From: Cristatella mucedo
Taxonomy: Eukaryota > Bryozoa > Phylactolaemata > Cristatellidae
Assembly: GCA_009760855.2 (NCBI GenBank)
Contig: WPIO01000043.1
Coordinates: 186,001-250,000, forward strand
Direction: 5' to 3'
DNA: 64,000 bases
A program made the position numbers and the translations under genes. The notes under the pieces are model-generated. The model saw only the letters and a list, made by a program, of their open reading frames with translations, ran no database searches and was not told where the DNA came from. Shown here in pieces: positions 21,716 through 31,905 of the stretch (its first letter is position 1; each line of letters begins with the position of its first letter).

Positions 21716-21896
21716 GAGTTCTGAGTGGTTCACTCAGTTAGCTGCTCGTATCTTGGAATGCTGTAGCGGTCCTCCTTCGGGGTCGGGACCATTACTAGTG
21801 ACTTGGGCGTAGAGTTGTTCGTTGTATTCCGGCTTCGGGAGTTAGCTAAGTTTACTCCGTCGGTCCGGCTCGCTCGGCCTAAATGCACAGGGTAGG

Positions 21897-21905
21897 TTTA
21901 TATAC
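21897..21905 (+). promoter_or_regulatory. TATA-like box
   Basis: TTTATATAC about 80 bp before the ATG at 21984, within an otherwise GC-rich stretch (21760-21900). A start site 25-30 bp downstream would give a leader of about 50 nt. Confidence 0.4.
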
Positions 21906-21983
21906 TGGGGCATCAGGATTTCGTGTAGTACACTCTGTCAATCCGGTGTGCCAGCTTAAAGCTCTTGCACCGGAGAATAACTA

Positions 21984-22310
21984 ATGCTGAGAGGCCCCGC
22001 AATAAACCGTAGCTGTCGGCTCTCAGTTGCGGTTGCTTGTGTTTTAACAGTGCTGCAGTACTGCATATCACAGTCCACCGTTACAGAGCCGAGAGACGAA
22101 CATCGGAAGAATAGTTACAGCTTGTCGAAAAGACTACAGCTTTACCGGCAATCGCAGGCGTCAAATGCTTGCGGTGCTTCGTTTTCGGTTAAGAAGCCAA
22201 TGGCAGTGGGCAGGAGACGCCATGAAACGATTAGCCAGTTATTGAAAAAAGCTAGCACCTCGGCCAACACTACCGTCCGCTCGGAAAACGCCCGTGACCA
22301 AAATGGGTAG
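21984..22310 (+). CDS. hypothetical secreted 108-residue protein
   Basis: Not recognised. A 108-codon frame beginning ATGCTGAGAGGC. Residues 10-30 form a likely signal peptide: Arg-containing n-region, hydrophobic core LSVAVACVLTVL, then a small or polar c-region. The remainder is basic and polar, with dibasic sites KR (49-50), KK (70-71), KK (88-89) and a GRRR site (76-79), the kind used for peptide processing and amidation in neuropeptide precursors. A TATA-like box lies upstream. It ends at TAG 22308-22310, shortly before an L2A insertion; no AATAAA was seen. It could also be a first exon, a retroelement leader ORF or chance. The prepropeptide reading is inference. Confidence 0.4.
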   Translation: MLRGPAINRSCRLSVAVACVLTVLQYCISQSTVTEPRDEHRKNSYSLSKRLQLYRQSQASNACGASFSVKKPMAVGRRRHETISQLLKKASTSANTTVRSENARDQNG

Positions 22311-22372
22311 CATTCAAAATTCGACAAGTCTCCTCTCCCTCCACTGAGCAGTATCTATGTTTAATGATAAAA

Positions 22373-22815
22373 AAAAATAATAATAATGCACTTGATAAAG
22401 CGCCCTCAGAGAACTCAATCTCTTTCTTGGTGCTTTAAATTCGCCTCAAGGCAAAATGAAATTGCATGGTGAGTAATATCCTGCTTGATAAACAAACAAA
22501 ATTAATAACATGGTTAGGGGTGACATGCACAGGGTCAGCATAGCATGCAAATGTGGTTAGTGGCAGCATGCACAGTGTCAGCACGCATAAGCACATCAAG
22601 GACGAATTATAGGGACCCACTAAATGCTGTCCTAAATAGGTGTGTTTTTAAGTTGTTTTTAAACTTGGTCAAGTCAGGGGATGTTCTGACGCAAGTCGTG
22701 AGGGAGTTCCAGGCTTTGGTAGCATACAAACTAAATGCATGGTCTCCAAAGGATTCGAGGTTTGTACGAGGTATTTGTAGACTGTTGGATTCCGAAAAGC
22801 TGGTGGTATATTTAT
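22373..22815 (-). mobile_element. L2A LINE 3' fragment
   Basis: About 440 bp reverse L2A: AATAATAATGCACTTGATAAAG tail, hairpin, 3' UTR and the last ~75 codons of the C-terminal region (NSLTTCVRTSPDLTKF). Truncated near 22815. Confidence 0.88.
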
Positions 22816-22965
22816 TTAGTAGCAAAAGCCTCACCGAGTTTGAGTAGGAGATAGTGGTAAATGGGGCAGCCCATTGCTATGCAGCAGCTAACCATACTCT
22901 CTGTGCGGTGAGTGGTGTATAGCATTCCTGTGTGTTGTGCGTGTTGCATCTGTAAACTGCATGAG

Positions 22966-22973
22966 TATGTGTC

Positions 22974-23029
<56 letters not shown>

Positions 23030-23075
23030 CCTTACAGTAATCGCTCTCGCACGCGCACGCACACACAGACACACA
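22966..23075. repeat. (GT)n followed by (CA)-rich tract
   Basis: A GT tract of about 65 bp (22966-23030), a 20-bp spacer, then CGCACACACAGACACACA (23055-23075). The two arms are complementary and could fold into an imperfect hairpin. Open frames through it are Cys/Val or Thr/His repeats. Confidence 0.9.
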
Positions 23076-23080
23076 TTGTG

Positions 23081-24035
23081 AAAACTAGAAAGGTTCAATT
23101 AAGAGTTTTAAAGGGCGCTTTCAATGACTATGAACCTTTTTGTATGGTGAGAGTAGCCCTGATCAAAGATAGCTGCTGAAAAAGCAAGGGTCTAGCAACC
23201 AAATCAAGAAGATACTCATTGAAGTTGTCAGTGAATTTGTGTTCCGTCTTGTGCTCCTGCGAGCTCTGCGTACTTACCTGTGCATGACTCAGCACATATT
23301 ACTAGCCTGAGACCTTATTAAGCAGTGGCCATGACCGTTTTAGCAGTTTAATTGAACATGCTGCACTAGGCATCACAATAGCTTGAGTTTGCTAGCGTGA
23401 TGCCCTGCATGTTGCTAATCCTTTGGTATCGATTCTCTTGCAACAAGTTGTGAATCACCTGCTTAGAGATTTGGCTCTCTTAGGCTGGTATATCAGAGAC
23501 ATAGTAATGCTATTAAGGGAATAAGTAGTGTAGAAGCAGCATCTTAGTGCCATCGGCAAGGGCTTGGCAGATTTGAAGAAGGAAAGATGCAAAAACCTGA
23601 AAATGCCCGAGAGTCACGAGGGACAAAGCCCTGAATCTAGAACCCTAGAGAGCGATCACTTAAGTTGCGTGAAGTCTTTTATTTCACAGTCGCTTGAGCA
23701 TACAAGTAAACAATCTGGCAACATCTCAGCTTAATAGGAAGGCACGTGGCAAAAGTGGGTCTTGTTTGTCAGAGTTAATCCTAGAGAGACCGAAAAAGCC
23801 AAAGCCAATAAGATATTTATTAGAGAGCCATAGATAGGTGATCAATATATTATCAAGAGCAGAGATAGAGCATGATAAGAAGTGGTGATCATTGTATGAA
23901 TCAGATTTCGTGATCTTTTAGACGTCTGGTTGCTCGGATCTGACTCGAAGCCAACGTTAATGCCCCCTGTATTTTCGGCATTCAGCTGATGGCACATTAC
24001 ACTGTAGTTGCAACTTTGTTACCCCGTGGTCGACC
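23081..24035. other. no recognisable feature
   Basis: Unique-looking sequence without a supported exon or a match to the repeat families of this window. Confidence 0.35.
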
Positions 24036-24460
24036 GAACCGTACTTGCAATGCACATGCCACCGGCTGACGTTCTGCTATCGACAGTAAAGACTGCCTTT
24101 AATATAGTCATGCACCGAATCATAATTGCTTTCTATTTAGCCTCTTTGACTATCATATTGTCTGCCAAACAGTCAACCCATCCCCTTCGAATTGGGCTGT
24201 GGAGTGTGAGTTGTGCTGAGGAGCTGTGTATACCAATTTTACGGACCGTCTTGAGGAGTTCTGCTCCTGTGAGCACATTCCGAGAGGTGCCAGTTGAATG
24301 GAGTTAATTCATCTGGGCTTCGTGCAGAGATGGAGTGTGTTGGCTACCAAATGCGTACCGACAGCCGCTTAGAATTTGAGTGTGTTAAACAATACTCTCC
24401 TGCAGAACTACCCACCTAACTTTGTGGAGGTACAGATGGAAATAGATAAATAAATAAATA
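24036..24460 (+). mobile_element. L2B-type LINE fragment
   Basis: The 3' part 24325-24460 matches the L2B 3' end (TTGGCTACCAAATGCGTACCG, GCTTAGAATTTGAGTGTG, CTTTGTGGAGGTACAGATGG). The upstream frame 24008-24307 contains ADVLLSTVKTAFNIVMHRI, reminiscent of palm motif A (LLLLDLSAAFDTVDHRI) with the catalytic Asp lost. A large internal deletion separates them. Confidence 0.55.
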
Positions 24461-24470
24461 TTTATTCCCG

Positions 24471-24504
<34 letters not shown>

Positions 24505-24551
24505 ATATATATATATAGATATATATATATATGCATACATACATACATACA
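24471..24551. repeat. (AT)n microsatellite with CATA tail
   Basis: Interrupted AT repeats followed by several CATA units, directly after the 3' end of the L2B fragment. Confidence 0.93.
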
Positions 24552-24641
24552 CTCTTCAGCAAGTACCTGTTCACTTCTCTGCTGCGAAGTTGTGTGGAAC
24601 AAGTTAGGATCATCGGTTAACATCAGCCGTGACTTGCTATT

Positions 24642-24986
24642 GTGAAGCAGTTGCTGCTTTTTTGCAACCTGCTACTTGGTAAATTCCGAGACTTTTCATG
24701 CCCCTGTGTTGCTGGTATGTTGGGTGATTATAGATCTTTAGATTATTTTAAAGCAATGTTTGGCCGTGGATATTTGTCATTGGTCCAGTGGCAGCATAGA
24801 TTCCTTACTGCTAACAAGTCGGGAGTAAGAATGTACCACATGCCACTGCAGTGTTGCATGTGCAAATTTGGACTGTGTAATGAAAGAAATTGGGCTACTG
24901 TAAGCAGAAATGCATGCAGTTTCCCCCTTAACTATCACAGCCAGCAGCAGCTTACGAAAGACAAAGCCAAACTTATTTGCAGTTGA
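24642..24986 (+). CDS. hypothetical ORF, 114 codons
   Basis: Not recognised. Starts with a short hydrophobic stretch (MKQLLLFCNLLLGKF) and contains a Cys cluster, PLQCCMCKFGLCNERNW. The flanks are repeats (AT microsatellite to the left, an L2B tail at 25055 to the right). No splice, promoter or polyadenylation support. It may be chance. Confidence 0.18.
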   Translation: MKQLLLFCNLLLGKFRDFSCPCVAGMLGDYRSLDYFKAMFGRGYLSLVQWQHRFLTANKSGVRMYHMPLQCCMCKFGLCNERNWATVSRNACSFPLNYHSQQQLTKDKAKLICS

Positions 24987-25054
24987 GCACAAAGAAATAA
25001 GGGGGAAATGCTGTGTTGATACCATTCAGCTTAAATCGATATTATAAAAGTAAA

Positions 25055-25092
25055 GGCAAGGGTAATGTAATGTAATATATCTCCGTCTGTAG
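25055..25092 (-). mobile_element. L2B terminal tail
   Basis: ATGTAATGTAATATATCTCC and TCTGTA, the reverse complement of the L2B terminus. Only about 35 bp remain. Confidence 0.5.
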
Positions 25093-25261
25093 GGGTAGTG
25101 GTAGTAGTACTTGCATTTGCTGTAATACTTGCATGTGCCAGCTGAACGTATCAAGAGCATCAAGTGCAATGATTTTGTTTGAGATTACTGATCAAGTTCT
25201 ATTCGTTCTCTGGACCCTTGATTTGCTATACTAGTGAAATGCCCATATATGATGCGAGCAC

Positions 25262-25385
25262 GCTAGCAAACATTCTATTTTATATAGCAGCAGAAGAGCC
25301 TGGGAGGGTGTTAATACCTCTTTAGGTGAGCAGCAAATGATTGCCCGCTTTTGCATTCGAACCCAGGCCCTGAGTTGCTAAGATT
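25262..25385 (-). mobile_element. SINE1 fragment
   Basis: Reverse SINE1: TATATAGCAGCAGAAGAGCC, GATTGCCCGC near 25342 and B-box complement CATTCGAACCCAGG. It abuts an L2A tail at 25386. Confidence 0.62.
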
Positions 25386-26300
25386 AATAATGCATTTGAT
25401 ATGGCGCCCTCAGAAAACTCAGTCTCTTTCTATGCACTTTAAATTGGCTGCAAAGAAAGCACGATCAAATATTTAGTGGTAGCATGCTCAATGGCACCAA
25501 GCATAACATGGTTATGAAAGACATGCACAGTTTCAGCAGGCATATACACATAAAGAACTAATCACAGGAACCCACTAAAAACTGTGGTACATGGATGCGT
25601 TTTTAGCTTCCTGTTAAAGGTCATCGAGTAGTGGTGACACAAGTCGGGAGTGAGTTCTAGGCTTTGGGAGCATATGAACAAAGGCGTTGTATTCAGGTTT
25701 TGAGGTTTCGTTTGAGGCATAAGTAAACTATTTGATTATGCAAAGCAAGTGGTACGATGCTTAGTCTGGTGAGGGAGTAGATCTGATAGGTAGGCTGGAG
25801 ACAAAGAATGAAGGGACCTGAAAGTGAGTGACAGAACCTTGATGCAGCATGGGGGTTGAGAGAATTCGACAAGCTGAAGGGCTGGGGATTTATTAAAGCA
25901 AAGGCACAACTGAGTGTCATCATCATGGAATTAAAATCCTAGGATGTGACTGGCAATCATGTCGTAAGAGAAAGAGTATAAACAGTGAAAAGAATGGGAC
26001 CACATATACATCTTCCAGGTACCCGTCACTTTAATGATTCCTCGGATCCATTTGGGTTCATTCAGATCAAGACTCTGCATTCTTCCACCGATATAGGATC
26101 TGAAACATTGCAATGCAGAGCTAGTAATGCCGAGGTGAGATTAGAGACGCCAGGACAAACGTAGTGACTGATAATATCAAAAGCTGCCGGAAGATAAAAA
26201 AAAAGCAAGGAGACTACATAATTCTGCATTCCTAAGTAGGTAGTTATTCACCCGAAGCAATGCTATCTTGTTGGACTGATCAGCTCTAAAACCAACAAGG
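25386..26300 (-). mobile_element. L2A LINE, internally deleted
   Basis: Reverse L2A: tail and hairpin at 25388-25440, 3' UTR, C-terminal fragment to about 25840. A deletion of roughly 600 bp then jumps to the palm region (CAACTGAGTGTCATCATCATGG near 25900, the complement of the DDTQL box). It ends near 26300 with the complement of the SGFRAN region. Confidence 0.75.
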
Positions 26301-26634
26301 TAAGTGTAAGCACCTTGCCATTAAGCTAAGAATCGGGGCTTTCGCCTGCCTTTCGGCTCTCATTCGTTCAATGATTGTGAGGCTAACTGGTGCCATTTCT
26401 TCTTGCACTGTAGCCGGGGTGTCTTCTCTAGCCTCGATTGCTTCTTATTGACCTGTTTGCTTGATAAAGCTGCCTTTGATATTTTTCATTCACGAAACAA
26501 AAAGATCGTACATCCCTCATTTGGCAGCTATTTTCGGCGCCGTGCAAGCATTTGTTGAGCCTCCTCAACGCTGCCGAGTGCACCTAAATCGACTAGCTAT
26601 GCCAGCCAATTGCGGTCTCCACTGCTGTGCAGGA
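26301..26634. other. no recognisable feature
   Basis: No repeat or exon supported. Confidence 0.3.
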
Positions 26635-28020
26635 ATATGTAATATAATGTATCTTCATCTGTAACTCTAAACAAAGCCACAAAGACTAATTGGGTGTTAT
26701 GGAGGAGAGTTTTGCATGGGATGATCAGAGCTATGCGCCTTTCGGTGTGCATTTGGTAGCCAACAGACTTCATCTCTTGCAACAAAGCGAAAGTGATATG
26801 CATACAGGAGAGTAGTTGAAATAGTTAGTAACATGGAAGTAATAGCTTAGGGTGGCTAGAAAGTATGCGCCATTGTGGGCAGCAGGAGGGTAGTTGTCGT
26901 TGTATAAGAATTGTGGGTTACACAGTGTAAGACCTGATGAGCAAAGGTTTTGTCTCTAAAGAGCTTTAAGCCGTGGAATGGAACAGCTTATTTATTGTCC
27001 ATTGTGTTCTCGAGGGCACGCCGAGGCTGAAACTGGTGCAGCATTTCTGTTAGGCATGGAGGAGCTAAGCTGTGGCTGGCCTTGAGGGTCACTGTAAGAA
27101 ACATTTTTAGACAATTAGACACATGCTCAAACCTCTGGGGATTTGCAAACCAGCCTTTCAGTAGCCTAGTGGCTTATTTGGTTGTGTAACCAAAAGGGAA
27201 TCACAATGATCTATCCGAGACAGACCTAGGGAGCTAGTTAAATTATTTGCAAGCCACCGTCACCGACGGCTCCTAATCTTTGATCGTGTTTGGAAAAATT
27301 CCTAGCTGTGGATGAATTTTTTTAACTAAGCTTATTTACTTAGGCTCACCAACCTGCATTGACTACCAGTCAAGCAGCTCCTAGACTTCAAGGTTTTGTA
27401 GCTAACTTTTAGGTCCCTTCATTCTTTGGCTGAAACCTAAATATCAGATCTACCACCAGGCTATGCACTGTACCGCCAGCTATGTCGGAATCTGACTGTA
27501 TACCTGTACCGTATACAAACCTCACATTCTTTGGCGACCGTGCATTTGGTGCGTAATCCCCCAAAGCCCGGAAATCACTCCTGACTTGCGTCACGACGTC
27601 CCCTGGATTGACGTTCAAAAATTAAAATTAAAACGCATTGATTGAGCACAACATTTAGTGGCTCCCTGTAATGCGACCTATATGTACTTATGGGTGCTGA
27701 GACTGCCCATGCTTCCATTGAACAAACTTGCATGCTGACCCCGTGCATGTAAAAACTAACCACGTTATTCTTGTTGTTTACTGAGTGTGCTACCACTAAC
27801 TATTCGGTCGTGTTTCCTTTGCAGCAAATGTAAAGCGCCTAGAAAGAGAATGAGCTCTCTGAGGACACTTGGTCAAGTTTATTATTTTTATTACTAGACA
27901 GCTGTCGAAGACGACACATAAATTACGAACATATGGTGATGGTTGCAAACCAGCATCACCAATTAGAAGAGCAAATCCTTCTAGTCCAGCTACAGACTTA
28001 GGTGTCCTTTGAGCAGCATT
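26635..28020 (-). mobile_element. L2B LINE, split by a nested L2A
   Basis: Reverse L2B. It has the 3' end at 26640-26690 (ATGTATCTTCATCTGTAACTC), 3' UTR, the C-terminal region to 27337, then after a forward L2A (27338-27893) the upstream segment 27894-28020 (complement of LEGFALLIGDA and VRNLCVVFDS). Excision of the L2A joins AAGCTTATTTACTTA to AGACAGCTGTC, as in the uninterrupted L2B order. Confidence 0.72.
27338..27893 (+). mobile_element. L2A LINE nested in L2B
   Basis: Forward truncated L2A from the LHWLPVKQ region to the hairpin (27830-27875) and TTATTATTTTTATTAC. ACTTA on the left and ACTAG on the right suggest a decayed target duplication. The coding part is frameshifted. Confidence 0.8.
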
Positions 28021-28409
28021 CAAGTTTTCACGCAAAGCAGGCTGCCTAGAAAAAGCAAGACGTCGCCGAGAGCAGGTCAAACAGAGTAGTGAGACCGCCC
28101 CATCCTAACTGCTTTCTCTTGCCAGTGCCTCCATTGCAATGTCCCCCTTCTGCCTGGTTGGGGTTTTCTCATTCTCTGCTTCGCATGTTTTATAAAGTTT
28201 CTAATTGTAGCAATAGCATCAGCGAGATATATGTTTTGATGCTTCAGCATTGGCTAGCCGATTTTGTACCCGAATAAATAGAATACAGAAACAATGTCTC
28301 GTTGACCTCTATAATTGAATCCTAGACCACCAGCAACAAATGTTAATGTACAAACATCACTGTTTAAAATTGACCGGCTTCTAGCTTTGATTTTCTGTCA
28401 CTGTCTAGC
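28021..28409. other. no recognisable feature
   Basis: Unique-looking sequence. No supported exon. Confidence 0.3.
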
Positions 28410-28735
28410 GATGCAGACACACACAGAGATATCACAGAAACACACGGAGACACATAAAAAAAATCCTAGCTGATTAAACAGCCTCTTTTTGTATAGCGAC
28501 AGAAGAGCTTTTACGGCTATCACCACCGCTTGCAGTAGCGATAAAGAATCGCCCACCGCAGGAATCAAACCCACGACCTCGGGACCGAGATCGTGAAAGC
28601 AACCGCCTTACCTAGTGTGCCATCACAGACACATAGAGATATTCAGACACACATACTGACACGCAAACAGACACACACAGAGACACACTCTTGCGTGCAC
28701 ACACACACACACAGACACACACACACAAACACAAT
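28410..28735. repeat. CA-rich simple repeat, split by SINE1
   Basis: Degenerate CACACA/CAGACACA tract at 28410-28455, resuming at 28627-28735. The two halves flank a SINE1 and are continuous once it is removed. Confidence 0.85.
28455..28626 (-). mobile_element. SINE1 with target site duplication
   Basis: Near-complete reverse SINE1. A-rich tail at 28454-28463, CTAGCTGATTAAACAGCCTC, body with the stem-loop CACCACCGCTTGCAGTAGCG, B-box complement GGAATCAAACCCACG and head complement CTTACCTAGTGTGCCATCAC. AGACACAT occurs at 28448-28455 and at 28627-28634, a perfect 8-bp target duplication. Confidence 0.92.
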
Positions 28736-28804
28736 CTTTGTATGCCAGTTTCTGACTCTTTATGTATTAATATATTGAGTGGCTTTGCATTTGTCTTTCT
28801 ATTT

Positions 28805-28920
28805 GTCTATTTGTTCTCCCTCTCTCGTCCTCTCTACCCCCTATCTCCGACTTTTTTCTCTCTCCCTCACTCTCCCTCCCTTTTCACTCCCACTTTCTCT
28901 CCATCACTTTCTTCCTAAAT
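28805..28920. repeat. CT-rich low-complexity tract
   Basis: Pyrimidine-rich sequence with TCTC and CCCT runs. Three overlapping open frames here are compositional artefacts. Confidence 0.75.
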
Positions 28921-29544
28921 CTGTCAGCTGTGTTGAGCTGTACATTCTCTTTTTCTGTCTCTTGTACTAACTTTGTCTCCGCTGTCTCACATATCTCACA
29001 TATTCACTCTCTCTCGGCCGTCTCGTACGGCACGTGGGTGTAATATTCTTAGGCAGTGACCAGTGATTGCCTTGTTCCTTGTGCTTACTTCAGCCGATGT
29101 CTCTTCGATCTCTAACAATACACTAGTAAGTGTGTATATTGTAAGCCGAAGGAACATCAAGACCTGCAAAAAAGACCACAATTTTTTCAGGGACGAAGCT
29201 TGTAATGTGCACAATTGTTTTAAGTGAGTCACGTCACCCTAGCAGACATTATTCAGCACAGACAAGTGCTACGAGTTTAATAAGGAAGTCACATGATCTG
29301 CCCATCAGGAAGCTGATGAACTGGTTAATATAATTAGCCACCATTTGCGACTACATCGAGTGCGTTCACTTTTATTTGTTGATTCTTGTGTACGGCTTGC
29401 AGTGGGGCTTTGCCGACTGCTATATCGTCATTTTATCTTTTTCTTTAGGTAACTGAATGCGAAGGTAGGGAGAGCTAAATTTTGTGAAATGCTAGTCTGA
29501 TCGCTAGTTAAACAGATTCCAGGAACCTATTGTCCATCACGAAT
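28921..29544. other. no recognisable feature
   Basis: Unique-looking sequence with no supported exon or repeat. Confidence 0.35.
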
Positions 29545-29722
29545 AATAATAATAATAATAATATTGCACTTGATAAAGCGCCCTCAGAGAACTTAATCTC
29601 TTTCTAGGCGCTTTACATTTGCTGCAAAGTGATACGCAATAGAATAGTAAGTAAAATCATGCTTGAAAAACAAACAAAATGAATAACATGGTTAGGGGTT
29701 ACATGCACTGGGTCAGCATGCA
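29545..29722 (-). mobile_element. L2A LINE 3' end
   Basis: Last ~180 bp of L2A in reverse: (AAT)7-like tail, hairpin, 3' UTR to GGGTCAGCATGC. It is very similar over its length to 3151-3325, suggesting the same subfamily. Confidence 0.9.
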
Positions 29723-29774
29723 AAGTCTTCGTCAGCACGAAGTCTTCGTCAGCAGCAGCTAAAGTTGTGCATGT

Positions 29775-30262
29775 TTTGTTATGCATCTGTAGTGCTGTGG
29801 GACTGCCACGCCCACAATGCAGTTTAGCCCCAGCCGGGCTCACATCATTCCATGCTGCCAACGGGCGTGCTGAGTACCACCTCATTAGATGCTGCAGTTT
29901 GACAGCATTGGCTGACAAAGCTGGATTTAATTGCGAAGGGTCAGCCGTGGTCGCATGACCCGTTAGTCCTGCAGCAACTGACTTTCTTCCTGTGCCTCGG
30001 CCAGCAGGCATGCTATCCACTCTCTCTGTGTCTCTATCTCTCTCTCTGCCTCTCTTTCTCTCTCCTTTAACTCTTACTCTCTTATGTAGTAGTGCTCTGG
30101 AGCTGCTTACGAAGCGACGGCTACTACAGCTACATCGGTATGTAAGCTCGCTAGCTTGCCATACCTGCGTGTGATACAATAGAGGTTTCGTCGCTACATC
30201 AACTATCCTGATGGGGTTTCGTTCTTCATCGCACCATCATCGTGCATGCCGAGCCCCTAGAG
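29775..30262 (+). repeat. repeat C, copy 3
   Basis: Longest copy of this unclassified repeat. It begins near GTTATGCATCTGTAGTGCTG and includes GACAGCATTGGCTGACAAAG, CT-rich tract 30020-30080, GGAGCTGCTTACGAAGCGACG and TTCTTCATCGCACC. The frame 29613-30179 on the other strand is a read-through of the repeat and the adjacent L2A. Confidence 0.62.
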
Positions 30263-30441
30263 CGCTACCAAACAAGAGAAGCATCCAGTAATCAGATCTC
30301 TTAAGATTGAATGTCCCATATGAGCTTGGTGAACAATAGCAACATAGTTCTGGTATGTGACAGTTCCCGGCTAATTTCATTTTACTAAAAGGCAACAGGT
30401 TAGAGCGGCTTACATATTGCGATTTGTTTTAAGGTTCATGC

Positions 30442-30750
30442 TTGGTTACCTTACATTGGTCGCAAGCAGAACTATTTTCTGATCCATATCGCCTAAAAGG
30501 TTTTTTGTTCGGTCAGTTACCGAAAACTAGCATCCAGTTACGCACCTGTTACTCTGTGGCTGCTAATTGTTGCTACGAGTCTGTTTACTGGAATACAGTT
30601 GGTAATGTTTCACTCAACAGAGACCGCGGAGATGTACCGGAAAGGGTACCGCCCTCCAGTAAGGTCAGAGACCTTGTGTCAAGGCCGTTTAAGGACACTT
30701 ATCGAGGCAGATTTCCACGGAAATACTGTAAACAAATTTCGTCTAAATAG
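30442..30750 (+). CDS. hypothetical ORF, 102 codons
   Basis: Not recognised. The frame has a fairly even composition (e.g. VPPSSKVRDLVSRPFKDTY near its end) and lies in an otherwise empty 30263-31430 stretch. No splice sites, promoter or AATAAA tie it to a gene. The rest of that stretch shows nothing I can name. Confidence 0.2.
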   Translation: MVTLHWSQAELFSDPYRLKGFLFGQLPKTSIQLRTCYSVAANCCYESVYWNTVGNVSLNRDRGDVPERVPPSSKVRDLVSRPFKDTYRGRFPRKYCKQISSK

Positions 30751-31434
30751 AATTTCAAAATTGTTATAAATACAGCAACATTTTCTGTTTATAATGCAAA
30801 TGTGTAAAACTACCGTTGCATATATAATTAGACCGCGCCATCTCCGATTAGGTGTTCAGGCTCTTGGGTTAGCAAAGCGGCATTTGACCACCGGGATTTT
30901 TATCTGTTCGTTCGTCATTTTGGCCTATTGACCTCGGACCTATCTCACTGTGAGTTACCTTCGTGATGAATTTTATGCCACTGCATGCGCTCTCTATCCA
31001 GCATTCGTTGCTTTGTTTTCAGTTATATGGTTTGAACTGAGAGGCCCCCATACCCTGAGCTGATCGGAATAAATAGCCAGACGTATACTAGCTTGGTACA
31101 GCTAAGCTACAAGCTGGAACACACATATCAGTATCGTGTTCCTGACAACAAATTAGTGTTATTGGCTGTACCTCAGCCCAAACTTGACCTGTGTGAAGCT
31201 TTCATTTGTTATCGCTTCCTACCAGGCTGAGCTTGAGTTTATCCTTGAAAGGAATATGACTTTTACACTAGATGTGTTACTCTGCCTTCTCCATCAACGT
31301 TTCCTCTAGTTTAGGCTTCGATTTTTTGACTCGGGATCAAAGCCAGCTTCTTTAAGTGGTCGGTCGATCTGCATTCACTTGTCAGCTGAACAACCCGGCC
31401 CTGTTTGGTCATCAGAAATGAATCAGGTGAGTGA

Positions 31435-31905
31435 TTGTCTCTCAGATCTGCTCCCCCACCAGGATAAGCATCGTACCACCTGCTTTTCGGAATCCAACAG
31501 TTTACCAATACCTCGCACACATCTCAAATCCTTTCGAGACCGCGTATTTAGTTCGTAGGCTCCCACAGCCTGGAACTCACTCCTTACTCGCGTCAGAACG
31601 TCCCCTGACTTGACCATATTTAAAAAGAACTTATAATCGCCTACTTAGGACAGCATTTAGTGGGTCCATGTGATTCGTCCTTTATGTGCTTATGCTTGCT
31701 GACACTGTGTATGCTGCCAGTAACCACATTTGCATGCTGACCTTGTGCATGTCACCCTTAAACATGTCATTCATGTTGTTTATCAAGCATGGCATTACTC
31801 ACCATTGAAGTGAATTTCCCTTTGCAGCAAATGTAAAGCGCCTAGAGAGAGATTGAGTTCTCTGAGGGCGCTTTATCAAGTGCATTATTATTTTTATTAT
31901 TATTG
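31435..31905 (+). mobile_element. L2A LINE 3' fragment
   Basis: Forward L2A from SDLLPHQDKHRTT-like coding (31437) to the hairpin (31835-31880) and ATTATTATTTTTATTATTATT. The coding part is frameshifted. Confidence 0.88.

Noticed and set aside
22937-23179. Cys/Val-rich and Thr/His-rich frames over the GT/CA tract
   Set aside because: Produced by the dinucleotide repeats; no coding support.
28620-28735. CRISPR-like repeat-spacer pattern
   Set aside because: Irregular CACA simple repeat in a eukaryotic repeat context; no constant repeat or spacer length.
29613-30179. 188-codon reverse frame
   Set aside because: It crosses from an L2A 3' UTR into repeat C on the opposite strand, so it is a chance read-through.
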